Origin: Bog-159 sp963843255
GTDB lineage: Bacteria; Acidobacteriota; Terriglobia; Bryobacterales; Bryobacteraceae
Direction of reading: 5' to 3'
NCBI GenBank assembly: GCA_963843255.1
Contig: CAWJJQ010000006.1
Span: forward strand, 186,001 to 250,000
DNA: 64,000 nt
Shown: one piece after another, positions 37,045-46,106 of the stretch
How the letters are laid out: the number at the start of each line of letters is the position of its first letter
Numbering within the stretch: position 1 is the stretch's first letter
Notes under the pieces: model-generated
Told to the model about the DNA's origin: nothing
Databases searched by the model: none
Seen by the model: only the letters and a program-made list of their open reading frames with translations
Position numbers and translations under genes: made by a program

Positions 37045-38175
37045 TCAGCGAGGCTCCCGAATTTTCAGATCCGATAGCAGACGTGCCAGGGCTGCCGCAA
37101 GATCGGCTGCCGGCGCGCGGGCGGCCGTGCGGTTGGCGGCGAACTTGAGCCCCAGCAGACGGTCGACTTGTTCGGCATCTGAAAACTCGCGCAACGCCCG
37201 CGATTGCCAAAGCTCGTCACTTGAGTCCCCGGCGGGCGGCGGGGCGGACGGCACGGAGCGCGCGATAGCGGACACATTCCCCTCAAGCGCCGTCTCATGA
37301 CGCTGCCGCATGCCCGCCAACTCGGATCGGGAGGCAGCGCTCATGCGCGATTCCACTGCCGGTGGAAACCGTAAGGCCAGACTACGCAGCGCGTGCGCGC
37401 GCGCCATCATCGCTTCACTGCTCTTGAGCAGTTCGTCGGCGAGTTGTTCGTTGTCGGCGGCGTGAGGCGCACCCACCACCTCCAGCGGCGAGCCGCCGGG
37501 CGCCGTGGATGGCTTCGGCGAGACCTCCACAGTGACTCCGGGTATGGTGGCCACGGCGGCGCGAACCTCGCTCGTACGCTGCGGCGTAAGCCCCATGCAG
37601 GTGACCACGATGCGATCCCGCGAACGGACTATTTCGATAGGATCGCCCAGGTTCGCGCCAATGCGATCGAGTGCCGAGACCACCCGGAGCTCGTCATCGG
37701 GAGTCGGCGCCTTTTGAAGGGCGGACCCCGGCGTTACCGGCCGGGCCGGTGTCGTGGGCGGAACGGACACCGCGCGCGGGGGCAAAGCCCGCACGACCGG
37801 CGGCGCGGCTACCTGGTGCGCTTCGTTGGCGTGGTACAACAGGACGCCCGTACCGGCCATGGCGGCGCTTGCAATCAACCAGACAGTTCGGTAGCGCACG
37901 ATTCGCTTCCACGCAGGCTCGCGCGCCGGCATGTGGGCGAATTCGGACCGCAGGTCGCCCCACGGCTGTGGCGGCTGCGGCAGCGCCGGCTCCACGACGT
38001 CCCGCCGGTAACGTACATATTCCGCGATCGCCAGCTTGAAATCGTCCAGCCGCGTACGGCATTCCCAACACGCTTCCAGGTGGCTCGAAATGCGGGCGGC
38101 TTGTTTCGCGCGCAGTTCGCCGTCGCAATACCGGATCAGGTCGCCTTCTTCGGGGTGTGTGCGCCAGTCAGGCAT
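37045..38175 (-). CDS. Membrane anti-sigma factor (zinc-finger type)
   Basis: A 376-residue protein. The N-terminal anti-sigma zinc motif HLEACWECR gives H32, C36 and C39 after LIRYCDGELRAKQAARISS. A membrane helix (TVWLIASAAMAGTGVLLYH) lies near residues 95-113, and the rest is an exported region with Pro-rich and helical parts. The start overlaps the ECF sigma gene by 8 bases, so the two are made together and the protein should hold the sigma factor at the membrane until a signal, possibly from the receptor downstream, releases it. Confidence 0.88.
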   Translation of the reverse strand: MPDWRTHPEEGDLIRYCDGELRAKQAARISSHLEACWECRTRLDDFKLAIAEYVRYRRDVVEPALPQPPQPWGDLRSEFAHMPAREPAWKRIVRYRTVWLIASAAMAGTGVLLYHANEAHQVAAPPVVRALPPRAVSVPPTTPARPVTPGSALQKAPTPDDELRVVSALDRIGANLGDPIEIVRSRDRIVVTCMGLTPQRTSEVRAAVATIPGVTVEVSPKPSTAPGGSPLEVVGAPHAADNEQLADELLKSSEAMMARAHALRSLALRFPPAVESRMSAASRSELAGMRQRHETALEGNVSAIARSVPSAPPPAGDSSDELWQSRALREFSDAEQVDRLLGLKFAANRTAARAPAADLAAALARLLSDLKIREPR

Positions 38176-38725
38176 CCAGCGCCTTTCTCAGCCGCACAAT
38201 CGCGCGGCGCAGAAACTCGCCGACGCTCGAGTCGCTGATGTTGAGAATGGCTGCAATCTCGCGATACCGAAATCCCTCCGTCCGCAGGTGCAGGCACTGA
38301 CGCTGCTGGGGCGACAACGCCGCTACCGCCTGTCCCAGCCGCGCGCGCCGCTCGCGCTCGATCAGGTGCTGTTCGGGGCTGGCGCCGGTATCGGGAATAC
38401 GCACTTCCAGTTCAGGATCTAAGGGATGCGCAGCCCAGTCTTTGGCGCGCAACGTCAGGCCATGGTTGTGTGCCACGCGAAAAATCCAGGCACGGGGATT
38501 TTCCACCGATTGTCCCTTGCGCAGCACCGTGTAGAGACGCAAAAAAACTTCCTGCGTGGCTTCCTGCGCCTGCGCCGGCAGCAGGCCTAGGGTGAGCAGG
38601 TAGCGATACACGTCCTCCCGCGCCGCCTCGAACAGGCCCGTGACGGTCTCCTCAGGCGTCAAGCGGGATTGCTCCGCGGCAGTCGCGATGAGGTGGGGTT
38701 GCCCATATGCGAGACCGGCGGTCAT
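38168..38725 (-). CDS. ECF-family RNA polymerase sigma factor
   Basis: A 185-residue ECF sigma factor. Region 2 includes LLPAQAQEATQEVFLRLYTV and NPRAWIFRVAHNHGL; region 4 includes LSPQQRQCLHLRTEGFRYRE and IAAILNISDSSVGEFLRRA. The start overlaps the TIGR03437 gene stop by 4 bases (ATGA) and its stop overlaps the anti-sigma gene, so three genes are coupled. Probably drives the TonB-type receptor operon. Confidence 0.92.
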   Translation of the reverse strand: MTAGLAYGQPHLIATAAEQSRLTPEETVTGLFEAAREDVYRYLLTLGLLPAQAQEATQEVFLRLYTVLRKGQSVENPRAWIFRVAHNHGLTLRAKDWAAHPLDPELEVRIPDTGASPEQHLIERERRARLGQAVAALSPQQRQCLHLRTEGFRYREIAAILNISDSSVGEFLRRAIVRLRKALDA

Positions 38726-39675
38726 GGCGCAGCGGTGCCGGGATCCACGCAGATGGACGCGCCGTCGAACGAGCCGCTGCTCAGCGCAAGTATGCTGACG
38801 GTCAGGTTAGACTGGACCGGCGATCCGCAAGGCGCGGTGCCTGGCGGAGGCCGCGGCACTACGAAGTTGACCTGGTATAAACCGATTTGGCCCGGCGTGA
38901 GACCGGCGAAGACGGGTAACAAATATTGCGAATTCCCAGGCATGGAAGGGCCTGCGTTCGGCGAATAATCGTAGCGCATCGAGAACATTTCGGCCGCCAC
39001 CGCCGCCGGATTCGGGCTGAGATCCCCTAGCGGAACCGCCGTATTCACTGCGCCCAGACCATATGCATACATGACCAGAGTCTCGCCGGGCTGTGCCTCG
39101 GTGTGGGTCTGTTCTCCGCTTGAACTACGTATATCTTGCTGCACCAGGCTGCCATCCGCGTGCGTGACCAGGGGGTAGCAGACGCCGGTGCCGTAAGTCT
39201 GCCCGCCAATGTCGCACGACTGGATGATGTGCACACGATCGTGTACAGCCTGCACCTGAAAGGTCTGGCTGGAGACGCCGCCTTCGGAAACCACCAAAGT
39301 AGAATCGCTCTGAGCCACCGGCGTCGCTGCCAGAAGGTTGGGAACAGTCATGTCATAGGGCATCTGGAGGGTTAGGGCGGTCACCAGGCAAGCGGCAGTC
39401 ATGTTCACACCATCACAATGATTAGACTGACGGATGGCAAAGATAGGGAGTTGCCAGGAACGGTCCGGGAGCGTTTGCCGAAGCGTGACGGAAATGCCGC
39501 CTAGGTTGGTGGGGAGCGGGACTTTTTGCGCTGCCAAGGTGCCCGGCGGCGGCAGAACCGTTTGCAAGCCGGTAACCAGCAGCGGGATGACCTGGCCGGG
39601 GGCGGCCGTCAGAACGGGATACTGATAACCGGCGCCGGCCAGGGTTTGGAAGATCAAGCCAAGGTGGAGAAGCAT
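38722..39675 (-). CDS. TIGR03437-type secreted protein (copy 2)
   Basis: A 317-residue exported protein. The start at 39675 (MLLHLGLIFQTLAGAG) begins a signal peptide. TIGR03437 hallmarks: APGQVIPLLVTGLQTVLPPP, LVMYAYGLGAVNTAVPLG, and AGLTPGQIGLYQVNFVVP, which differ from copy 1 at 33099 at many positions, so this is an old paralogue. It heads the transcript TIGR03437, sigma, anti-sigma, receptor, TIGR03437. The pairing of this domain with a sigma switch is unusual. Confidence 0.85.
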   Translation of the reverse strand: MLLHLGLIFQTLAGAGYQYPVLTAAPGQVIPLLVTGLQTVLPPPGTLAAQKVPLPTNLGGISVTLRQTLPDRSWQLPIFAIRQSNHCDGVNMTAACLVTALTLQMPYDMTVPNLLAATPVAQSDSTLVVSEGGVSSQTFQVQAVHDRVHIIQSCDIGGQTYGTGVCYPLVTHADGSLVQQDIRSSSGEQTHTEAQPGETLVMYAYGLGAVNTAVPLGDLSPNPAAVAAEMFSMRYDYSPNAGPSMPGNSQYLLPVFAGLTPGQIGLYQVNFVVPRPPPGTAPCGSPVQSNLTVSILALSSGSFDGASICVDPGTAAP

Positions 39676-39715
39676 GCCATCTCCTAAGACCGCCCGGGCG
39701 GCCGTTTCCCGACAG

Positions 39716-40513
39716 CTATCGCACCAGCACTGCCTTAGTGTACGCGACCCCAAAACCGTGACGCTGGTAATTGCGCTGCGAGATGCTGCCAGGCATGGCG
39801 GAGGCCGTGGCCAAGTCGCAATTCTCGGCAGCGGCGGCGCGCAGCCGCTCGCGGATCAACGCCGCGTGCAGGCCGGTCCCGCGGAAGGCTTGGATAGTGC
39901 TGTCCGCGAACAGGGTCGCTAACCCTTGGTGCACCGCCAGGGCTGCGGCGGCCGATGGGTGTCCATTATTGTAGGCAAGATAACGGCGCGACTCGGGTTC
40001 GGGCATGTGCCAGATGGCGCGGCCGACATCCATCTCATCGGGCGTCAGCGCGTCTTTTTCGAGAAACCCGCAGCCTACCGTGTAGGCCCAGAGTTGTTCC
40101 TCGGTGGCGTCCGCCATGCGTGCCACTGGCAAGGTTGCCGGTATCTCGGAAGGCAGTTCGCGCACCAGTACCGTATTGAACTCCATCAGGCGATAACCGC
40201 GACGCCCCAGCAGCTCAATCAGGGATGCGTCGGCCAGCGGGCAGAGATCCACGTGCACCGGGGCGCCGCGCTGCCGGTAGAACGCTTCGATCCGGTCGAG
40301 CATATCCGCGCGCACCGGGCCGCTCAGCCCCAGACCCACCACGTGGGTCAGAGGCGACTCCGCCCCCACGAAAATGGCGGAGGCGTCGCCTATCTCCAAT
40401 ACCGCCGCTCCGAGTGTCGGATTGAGGTTCTGGTGGGCCACGGCACACGCCGCGCCGATGCGCACCTCCGCCGCTTCCAGGCGGCGCGCAAGTTCCAGCC
40501 CCCCGGCGATCAT
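39716..40513 (-). CDS. GNAT-family N-acetyltransferase
   Basis: A 265-residue GNAT protein. The C-terminal half has the acetyl-CoA loop QAFRGTGLHAALIRERLRAA (RGTGLH as a form of RxxGxG/A) and the terminal strand-helix pair SQRNYQRHGFGVAYTKAVL. The N-terminal half is a degenerate second GNAT-like fold. The start at 40513 overlaps the SDR gene stop by 4 bases, so the two are coupled. Substrate unknown. Confidence 0.85.
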   Translation of the reverse strand: MIAGGLELARRLEAAEVRIGAACAVAHQNLNPTLGAAVLEIGDASAIFVGAESPLTHVVGLGLSGPVRADMLDRIEAFYRQRGAPVHVDLCPLADASLIELLGRRGYRLMEFNTVLVRELPSEIPATLPVARMADATEEQLWAYTVGCGFLEKDALTPDEMDVGRAIWHMPEPESRRYLAYNNGHPSAAAALAVHQGLATLFADSTIQAFRGTGLHAALIRERLRAAAAENCDLATASAMPGSISQRNYQRHGFGVAYTKAVLVR

Positions 40514-41316
40514 GTCGCCATCCCGGCGGCAAACATCATGCGGGAGCCGAGCAGCGATTGCCCGCCGTCGCATACGCAGATCGCGCCCGTAATATACGCG
40601 GCCGCATCCGAGCAAAGAAACAGCGCCAGGTCGGCGATCTCATCCTTGCCGGCGAAGCGGCCCAGCGGCACGCTGGCCATGGCGTTGCGGCGTGCCTCTT
40701 CCGTAGGCGCCAGCCGGCGCATGCCTTCGGTCTCGTCAACTGGCCCCGGCGCGATCACGTTGACCCGGACACCCGCGGAGGCCCATTCGATAGCCAGCGT
40801 CTTTGCGAAAATATCGATGCCCGCTTTGGCCGCGCACACGTGCGCTTGATAGGCGATGGGCACGAAAGCGTGCGTGGCTGATATGGCCACAATAGAAGCG
40901 CCGGGCTTGCGCAAATGTTCGTAGGCCGCGCGGCAGGTGTTGAACGTTCCCAGCAGGTCGATATCGATGACTGCTTTGAACCCGTTGGCGGACATGTCCA
41001 GCACCGTCGCGGGGAAATTGCCGGCGGCGCCGCAAATCAGAATATCGATGCTTCCGAACTCGCTGCGCGTCTTGCGGAGCGCTTCTTCGCAAGCTTCGTA
41101 TTCCCGCACGTCGCCCGCGATGCCCATCGCGGTGCCGCCGGCGGCGCGAATGCCGGCGGCCGCCCGGTCCAGCTTATCCTGCTTACGCCCCATCAGGCCC
41201 AGTTTGGCGCCATGTGCGGCGAAGCGTTCGGCAATGCGCAGATTGATGCCGCTGCCGCCGCCCGTAATGAATGCTACTTTTCCGTCGAGTAGATGATCGC
41301 GAAAAATATCCGCCAT
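40510..41316 (-). CDS. SDR oxidoreductase, 2,4-dienoyl-CoA reductase-like
   Basis: A 268-residue short-chain dehydrogenase. The Rossmann motif is ITGGGSGI (about 17-24), with CGAAGNFPATV and IDIDLLGTFNTCRAAYE after it. At the active site it reads HVCAAKAGID with no Tyr before the Lys, as in the peroxisomal-type 2,4-dienoyl-CoA reductases (DECR2), and APGPVDETEGMRRL fits as well. That family reduces dienoyl-CoA intermediates of unsaturated fatty acid breakdown with NADPH. The start at 41316 leaves a 70-base divergent gap to recN. Confidence 0.85.
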   Translation of the reverse strand: MADIFRDHLLDGKVAFITGGGSGINLRIAERFAAHGAKLGLMGRKQDKLDRAAAGIRAAGGTAMGIAGDVREYEACEEALRKTRSEFGSIDILICGAAGNFPATVLDMSANGFKAVIDIDLLGTFNTCRAAYEHLRKPGASIVAISATHAFVPIAYQAHVCAAKAGIDIFAKTLAIEWASAGVRVNVIAPGPVDETEGMRRLAPTEEARRNAMASVPLGRFAGKDEIADLALFLCSDAAAYITGAICVCDGGQSLLGSRMMFAAGMAT

Positions 41317-41371
41317 GAATCGGTCTCTTCCGTCCGCACGGTAGCATCCCTCGCCCGCCGGGAGCAATGGG

Positions 41372-41377
41372 TATAAT
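41372..41377 (+). promoter_or_regulatory. Consensus -10 box for recN
   Basis: A perfect TATAAT ends 9 bases before the recN ATG. No consensus -35 is seen 17 bases upstream. With a start point 6-7 bases after the box, the leader would be only a few bases, so recN is probably leaderless or nearly so. I see no LexA-type box in the 70-base gap. Confidence 0.5.
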
Positions 41378-41386
41378 CGGCACAGC

Positions 41387-43069
41387 ATGCTATTGGAGTT
41401 GCTGGTCGAGAACTACGCTGTGGTGGATCGCATCCGCGTGCGCTTTCATGCGGGGCTGAATCTGCTCACGGGCGAGACGGGCAGCGGCAAGTCCATTGTG
41501 GTGGATGCCTTCGGCCTGCTGCTGGGCGGCCGGGCATCGGCGGAGATGATCCGTTCGGGCGAGGCCCGTGCGCGCGTTTCGGGCATCTTCGATGTGCGCG
41601 ACCGTCCCGACGTACGCGCCCTGTTGGAACCGGCCGGGTTTGCCATCGAGGATAGCGAACTGCTGATCGACCGTGAAATCCTGGCGGGCGGCAAGTCGCG
41701 TGCATTCCTGGGCAGCCGGCCGGTGGCCGTGTCCCTGTTGCGCGATCTGGCTCCCCTATTAGGCGATATCCACGGACAACACGATCAGCAGCTTCTGTTT
41801 TTGCCGGATGCCCAGCGGGATATGCTCGATTCATTCGCCGGGGCTGGAGAGTTGCTGGGCCGCTTGGCGGTGATCTACCAGGGATGGCGCGCCGCCGGCG
41901 CGTCGCTGGAGGCGTTGGAGCGCACCGAGCAGGAAAAACTCCGGCTTCTCGACCTCTGGGAGTTCCAGCGCAAAGAGATCGAGGGCGCCCAGCCGCGGGC
42001 CGGCGAGGATGAGGCGATCGACGCGGAGCGACGCGTTTTGCAAAACCTGGGACGGCTGCAGGAGCACAGCGAAACAGCGTACGCGGCATTGTACGATTCG
42101 CCGGAATCGGCGCTGGCGCAAGTGCGCGTGGCGGCCAAGCGCCTGGACGATCTGTGCCGCATCGATCCGTCATTAGCCGGGCTAGGGGAGCACCTTCAGG
42201 CCGCCGAGGTGGCCATCAAGGAAGCCTCGTATGGGCTGCGCGATTATCTCTCCGGCCTCGAGGCAAATCCCGGACGCCTCGAGGAGATTGAGAATCGCCT
42301 GGCGCTCCTCGACAAGTTGAAGCGCAAGTATGGCAGCACGTTGGAAGAAGTGCTGGCGTTCCTGGCTGAGGTGTGCGGGCAGATCGCACAGGTGGAACAT
42401 GCCGGCGAACGCATGCAGGAATTACGCCAGGAGCGGGACCGTCTGGGCCGCGAGTATGCGCAGACGGCGGCCGACTTGAGCGCGCTTCGGTCGCGCGCCG
42501 CCCGCAAGCTGGAAAAGGGCGTCGAGGCGGAACTGGCGTCGCTCGCCATGGAGCGGACCACTTTCCGGATCGCCATGAGCGAGACGCCGTGGTCCGCCGG
42601 GGGAGCCGATCGCGTGGAGTTCCTGGTCTCGCCGAATTTGGGGGAAGAGCCCAAGCCGCTGGAGAAGGTGGCGTCGGGCGGCGAGATCTCGCGCATCGCC
42701 CTGGCGCTCAAGACCTGCCTGGCGGCGCCGAAAAAGCGATCCGGCGACGCTCCGGCCCGCACGCTGGTGTTCGACGAAGTGGATGCGGGGATCGGCGGCA
42801 GCGCCGCGGAGGGCGTCGGCCGGCGCCTGAAAAAACTGGCGGTTGCCAACCAGGTGCTGTGCGTGACCCACCTGGCCCAGATCGCATCCTTCGCCGACCA
42901 TCATTATTGTGTTGAAAAGCGCGAGTCCAAAGGGCGGACGGTGGCAGCCGTCGAGGAACTGGATCGCGAGGGGCGCACGCACGAAATCGGGCGGATGCTC
43001 AGCGGTCAGGAACTGACCCCCGAGGCACTCAGGCACGCCGAGCGCCTGATTAAAATGAGCGCAAGTTAG
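41387..43069 (+). CDS. recN: DNA repair protein RecN
   Basis: A 560-residue SMC-like ATPase for double-strand break repair, of typical RecN length. Walker A GETGSGKS is at residues 29-36; LGDIHGQHDQQLL is the family-specific segment near 130; a long coiled-coil arm follows; the C-terminal part has the ABC signature VASGGEISRIALALK, Walker B LVFDEVDAGIGG and the switch VTHLAQIA. Start supported by a consensus -10 box close upstream. Confidence 0.97.
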   Translation: MLLELLVENYAVVDRIRVRFHAGLNLLTGETGSGKSIVVDAFGLLLGGRASAEMIRSGEARARVSGIFDVRDRPDVRALLEPAGFAIEDSELLIDREILAGGKSRAFLGSRPVAVSLLRDLAPLLGDIHGQHDQQLLFLPDAQRDMLDSFAGAGELLGRLAVIYQGWRAAGASLEALERTEQEKLRLLDLWEFQRKEIEGAQPRAGEDEAIDAERRVLQNLGRLQEHSETAYAALYDSPESALAQVRVAAKRLDDLCRIDPSLAGLGEHLQAAEVAIKEASYGLRDYLSGLEANPGRLEEIENRLALLDKLKRKYGSTLEEVLAFLAEVCGQIAQVEHAGERMQELRQERDRLGREYAQTAADLSALRSRAARKLEKGVEAELASLAMERTTFRIAMSETPWSAGGADRVEFLVSPNLGEEPKPLEKVASGGEISRIALALKTCLAAPKKRSGDAPARTLVFDEVDAGIGGSAAEGVGRRLKKLAVANQVLCVTHLAQIASFADHHYCVEKRESKGRTVAAVEELDREGRTHEIGRMLSGQELTPEALRHAERLIKMSAS

Positions 43070-43152
43070 TGGGGCGCCCGTGGCCTGCGCGGGACTCTAC
43101 AGCCTAGCCTGCCTCTCGGCCCCGCAATCGCGCCCTGCTACAATCCATCTTC

Positions 43153-43878
43153 ATGCCCCAGCGGGTCGCCCTATTCGTCACCTGCATCGTCGATCAACTC
43201 TTCCCGAAAGTCGGCTTGGCCATTGCGGACGTGCTCGAACGCATCGGCTACCAGATCGATTTCCCCGAAGACCAGACCTGCTGCGGGCAACCCGCCTTCA
43301 ACACAGGCTACCGCGACGAAGCCTGCCAGGTCGCGCGCCACTTCCTGCGCGTATTCCGCGATTGCGAATATGTGGTGGTGCCCTCCGGTTCCTGTACCTC
43401 GATGATCGCGCATCACTACCACGACCTCTTTCCCCCCGGATCGCCCGTCCGCGCCGAGGCCGAGGCCCTCGCACCGCGCGTCTGGGAGTTCTCCCGCTTC
43501 CTGTTGGAGGTAGCGCGCGTCGATGACGTGGGCGCCCGCTTCGAAGACATCGTCACCTATCACGACAGTTGCCACGCCCTGCGCGAGTTCCATATCAAGG
43601 AGGGTCCCCGCCGCCTGCTGGCCAATGTCCGCGGCCTCGAATTACGCGAGATGGACTCCGCCGAAGAGTGCTGCGGCTTCGGCGGCACCTTCTCCGTCAA
43701 GTTTCCCGAAGTCTCCGGCGGTATGGCCGGCACCAAGATCGAATCCATCATGCGCACCGGGGCCAAAACCGTCGTCAGCGCCGATTCCAGTTGCCTGATG
43801 CAGATCCAGGGCGCCCTCTCGCGCGCCGCGCTGCCCGTGCGCACCATGCACCTGGCGGAGATACTCGCGAGCCAGTAA
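43153..43878 (+). CDS. lutA: L-lactate utilization protein LutA
   Basis: A 241-residue (Fe-S) oxidoreductase subunit with two CCG domains: CIVDQLFP and TCCGQPAFNTG in the first, SCHALREFHI and ECCGFGGTFSVKFPEVSGGM in the second, which bind a 4Fe-4S cluster. LutA works with LutB and LutC to oxidise L-lactate to pyruvate. The stop is 2 bases before the lutB start. Confidence 0.96.
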   Translation: MPQRVALFVTCIVDQLFPKVGLAIADVLERIGYQIDFPEDQTCCGQPAFNTGYRDEACQVARHFLRVFRDCEYVVVPSGSCTSMIAHHYHDLFPPGSPVRAEAEALAPRVWEFSRFLLEVARVDDVGARFEDIVTYHDSCHALREFHIKEGPRRLLANVRGLELREMDSAEECCGFGGTFSVKFPEVSGGMAGTKIESIMRTGAKTVVSADSSCLMQIQGALSRAALPVRTMHLAEILASQ

Positions 43879-43880
43879 CC

Positions 43881-45299
43881 ATGTCCGCCGCATTCGACGA
43901 GAAAATCCACAACACGCTGGCCGACGCCAACCTGCAACTGGCCATCTACCGCGCCACCGCGCGCCTGATCGATCACCGCAAACATGCCGTCGCCGCCCCC
44001 GCCCTGCCCGATTACCAGGAGCTCCGCACCCAGGCCAACGCCATCAAGAAGCACACCATCGATCACCTGGATCATTACCTCGAACAGTTCGAATCCAACG
44101 TGACCGCGCATGGCGGCAAAGTCGTCTGGTGCCAGGATGCTACCGAAGTTTCCGACTTCGTGCTGGCCCTCGCCAAAGAACGCCGCGCCCAGTTGATCGT
44201 GAAATCGAAATCCATGACCACCGAGGAGATCGATCTCAACGAGCGCCTGGAGCACCATCACCTGCAATCCGTCGAAACCGATTTGGGCGAATATATCCTA
44301 CAGCTCGCCCATCAGCGCCCCTACCACATTGTGGCGCCCGCTCTACACTTGACCCGCTACGACGTCGGCGACCTGTTCGCCCGTACCCTCGGCGTCCCCA
44401 ACGAAACTGTAGTCGAAAAGCAGACCCTCATCGCCCGCGCCGTGCTGCGCGAAAAATTCCTGGCCGCCGACATCGGCATCAGCGGCGCCAATTTCCTAAT
44501 CGCTGATTCGGGCGCCGTCCTGCTGGTCGAAAACGAAGGCAACGCCCGCCTCACCACCTCCGCCCCGCGCATTCACATCGCCGTCGCGGGCATCGAGAAG
44601 CTCATTCCCCGCGCCCAGGATCTGGCCGTTTTTCTGAAGCTGCTGGGCCGCAGCGCCACCGGCCAGGCCCTGACGGTCTATACATCTTTTCTCTCCGGCC
44701 CGCGCCGTCCCGGCGAAATCGATGGACCAGAAGAGTTCTACGTCGTCCTGCTCGACAACGGCCGCACCAAGCTCCTCGCCGATCGCTCCAAGCGCGAATC
44801 GCTCTACTGCATCCGCTGCGGCGCATGCCTGAATCACTGCCCGGTCTACCGTAAAATCGGCGGTCACAGTTTCCCTTGGGTTTATTCCGGACCCATCGGC
44901 GCCATCATCACCCCCCAGTTCCTGGGTGTCCAGCATGAGCCCGCCCTGCCCTTCGCCTCCAGCCTCTGTGGCGCCTGCGCCGAAGTCTGCCCCGTCAAAA
45001 TCGATATTCCCAAGGTGCTGCTCGATCTGCGGGCGGAAGTCAAACAGGAGGAGCAGCGCACCGGCACCGGCCGTCTGGAGCGCCTGGCATTCCGGCTGTG
45101 GGCCTGGGTGATGTGCCATCCGCGTCTCTACGAGTTGGCCTCCATGGTGGCCGCCGGGGTGGCCCCCGCGGAAAATGGCCATTGGCTGCGCCGCGCGCCC
45201 GGACTCATGAACGTGCCCCCTGTGCGCGCCTGGCTGAGTCAGCGCGACCTGCCGCCTGCGCCGCCCAAAAGCTTCCGCGAGTTGTGGAGAAGGCGCTGA
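43881..45299 (+). CDS. lutB: L-lactate utilization iron-sulfur protein LutB
   Basis: A 472-residue iron-sulfur protein. The ferredoxin-like motifs are C310xxC313xxC316xxxC320 (CIRCGACLNHCP) and C363xxC366xxxC370 (CGACAEVCP), preceded by a DUF162-type domain with SGANFLIADSGAVLLVENEG. The start at 43881 is the first ATG after lutA; the longer open frame upstream overlaps lutA and is rejected. The stop overlaps the lutC start by one base (TGATG). Confidence 0.96.
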   Translation: MSAAFDEKIHNTLADANLQLAIYRATARLIDHRKHAVAAPALPDYQELRTQANAIKKHTIDHLDHYLEQFESNVTAHGGKVVWCQDATEVSDFVLALAKERRAQLIVKSKSMTTEEIDLNERLEHHHLQSVETDLGEYILQLAHQRPYHIVAPALHLTRYDVGDLFARTLGVPNETVVEKQTLIARAVLREKFLAADIGISGANFLIADSGAVLLVENEGNARLTTSAPRIHIAVAGIEKLIPRAQDLAVFLKLLGRSATGQALTVYTSFLSGPRRPGEIDGPEEFYVVLLDNGRTKLLADRSKRESLYCIRCGACLNHCPVYRKIGGHSFPWVYSGPIGAIITPQFLGVQHEPALPFASSLCGACAEVCPVKIDIPKVLLDLRAEVKQEEQRTGTGRLERLAFRLWAWVMCHPRLYELASMVAAGVAPAENGHWLRRAPGLMNVPPVRAWLSQRDLPPAPPKSFRELWRRR

Positions 45300-45934
45300 T
45301 GTCTCGCGAAAATATGCTGCACAAGGTGCGTACAGCGCTCGGACGCGCCTCCGGTGAAGCCATTGCCGATGCGCCGCCCGTACGCTTTTGTATCCCAGAA
45401 ATGGATCCGCAGGCGCGCGCCGCATCCATGCTCGCCCGGGTCGAGGCGCTGGCCGGCAAGACCTTCCGCGCCACCACCCCCGAAGACGCCCGAACATATG
45501 TCTCAACTGTGCTTGCCGGACGCTCCGCGGTCGCCTCCAACGCACCGTTCCTTGCTGCATGCGGCATTACCGCACTCCCCGGCGTGCAATCCGGCTTCAC
45601 CGATGCCGGAGATCTGCGCGCCCTCTGCGCCATAGCCGGCGTCGGCATCACCAGCGCCGATTACGCCCTCGCGGACACCGGCACGCTGGTGATGCTGTCC
45701 AGTCCCGCCGAAGCGCGCCTGGTCTCTCTGCTGCCCCCTGTGCACATCGCCCTGGTGCCCGCGGCCCGCCTGCTGTCCGGTCTGGACGAGTTGTTCACCA
45801 TCCTGCCCCATCCTTCCGCCCAAACCAGCTCCATGGTCCTGATTACCGGCCCCAGCCGCACCGCCGACATCGAGCAGATCCTGGTCCGCGGAGTCCACGG
45901 CCCAGGCGAAATCCACGTCGTCCTGGTAGGCTAA
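45299..45934 (+). CDS. lutC: L-lactate utilization protein LutC
   Basis: A 211-residue DUF162/LutC protein, the third subunit of the lactate oxidase complex. Conserved segments GVGITSADYALADTGTLVML, LLPPVHIALVPAARLL and SSMVLITGPSRTADIEQILV define the family. A regulator gene (MarR-GNAT, 46107) follows but is separated by a minisatellite, so co-regulation is only possible, not shown. Confidence 0.94.
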   Translation: MSRENMLHKVRTALGRASGEAIADAPPVRFCIPEMDPQARAASMLARVEALAGKTFRATTPEDARTYVSTVLAGRSAVASNAPFLAACGITALPGVQSGFTDAGDLRALCAIAGVGITSADYALADTGTLVMLSSPAEARLVSLLPPVHIALVPAARLLSGLDELFTILPHPSAQTSSMVLITGPSRTADIEQILVRGVHGPGEIHVVLVG

Positions 45935-45940
45935 GCCGCG

Positions 45941-46066
45941 GCGTCCCCGTGTCCCCGCGTCCCCGCGTCCCCGTGTCTCCGTGTCCCCGCGTCCCGTGTC
46001 TCCGTGTCCCCGCGTCTCCCTGTCCCCGTGTCCCCGCGTCTCCGCGTCTCCGTGTCCCCGCGCCCC
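45941..46066. repeat. 8-bp minisatellite (YCCCGYGT), about 15 units
   Basis: About fifteen consecutive units of TCCCCGTG, TCCCCGCG and TCTCCGTG type run from about 45944 to 46062, one of them 7 bases long and one a variant (TCTCCCTG). It fills most of the gap between lutC and the MarR-GNAT gene, directly ahead of the latter's operator. Confidence 0.9.
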
Positions 46067-46071
46067 AATAC

Positions 46072-46084
46072 TTGACTAAGTCAA
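46072..46084. promoter_or_regulatory. MarR-type operator palindrome
   Basis: TTGACT and AGTCAA are perfect reverse complements around one central base, 22 bases before the MarR-GNAT start; a half-site TTGACT recurs at 46099. Such TTGAC/GTCAA dyads are typical autoregulatory sites of MarR-family proteins. Confidence 0.6.
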
Positions 46085-46106
46085 CTAAATCGGTCATCCT
46101 TGACTC

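Noticed and set aside
45941..46066. CRISPR array or coding repeat
   Set aside because: Units are 8 bases with no spacers and contain no credible reading frame.
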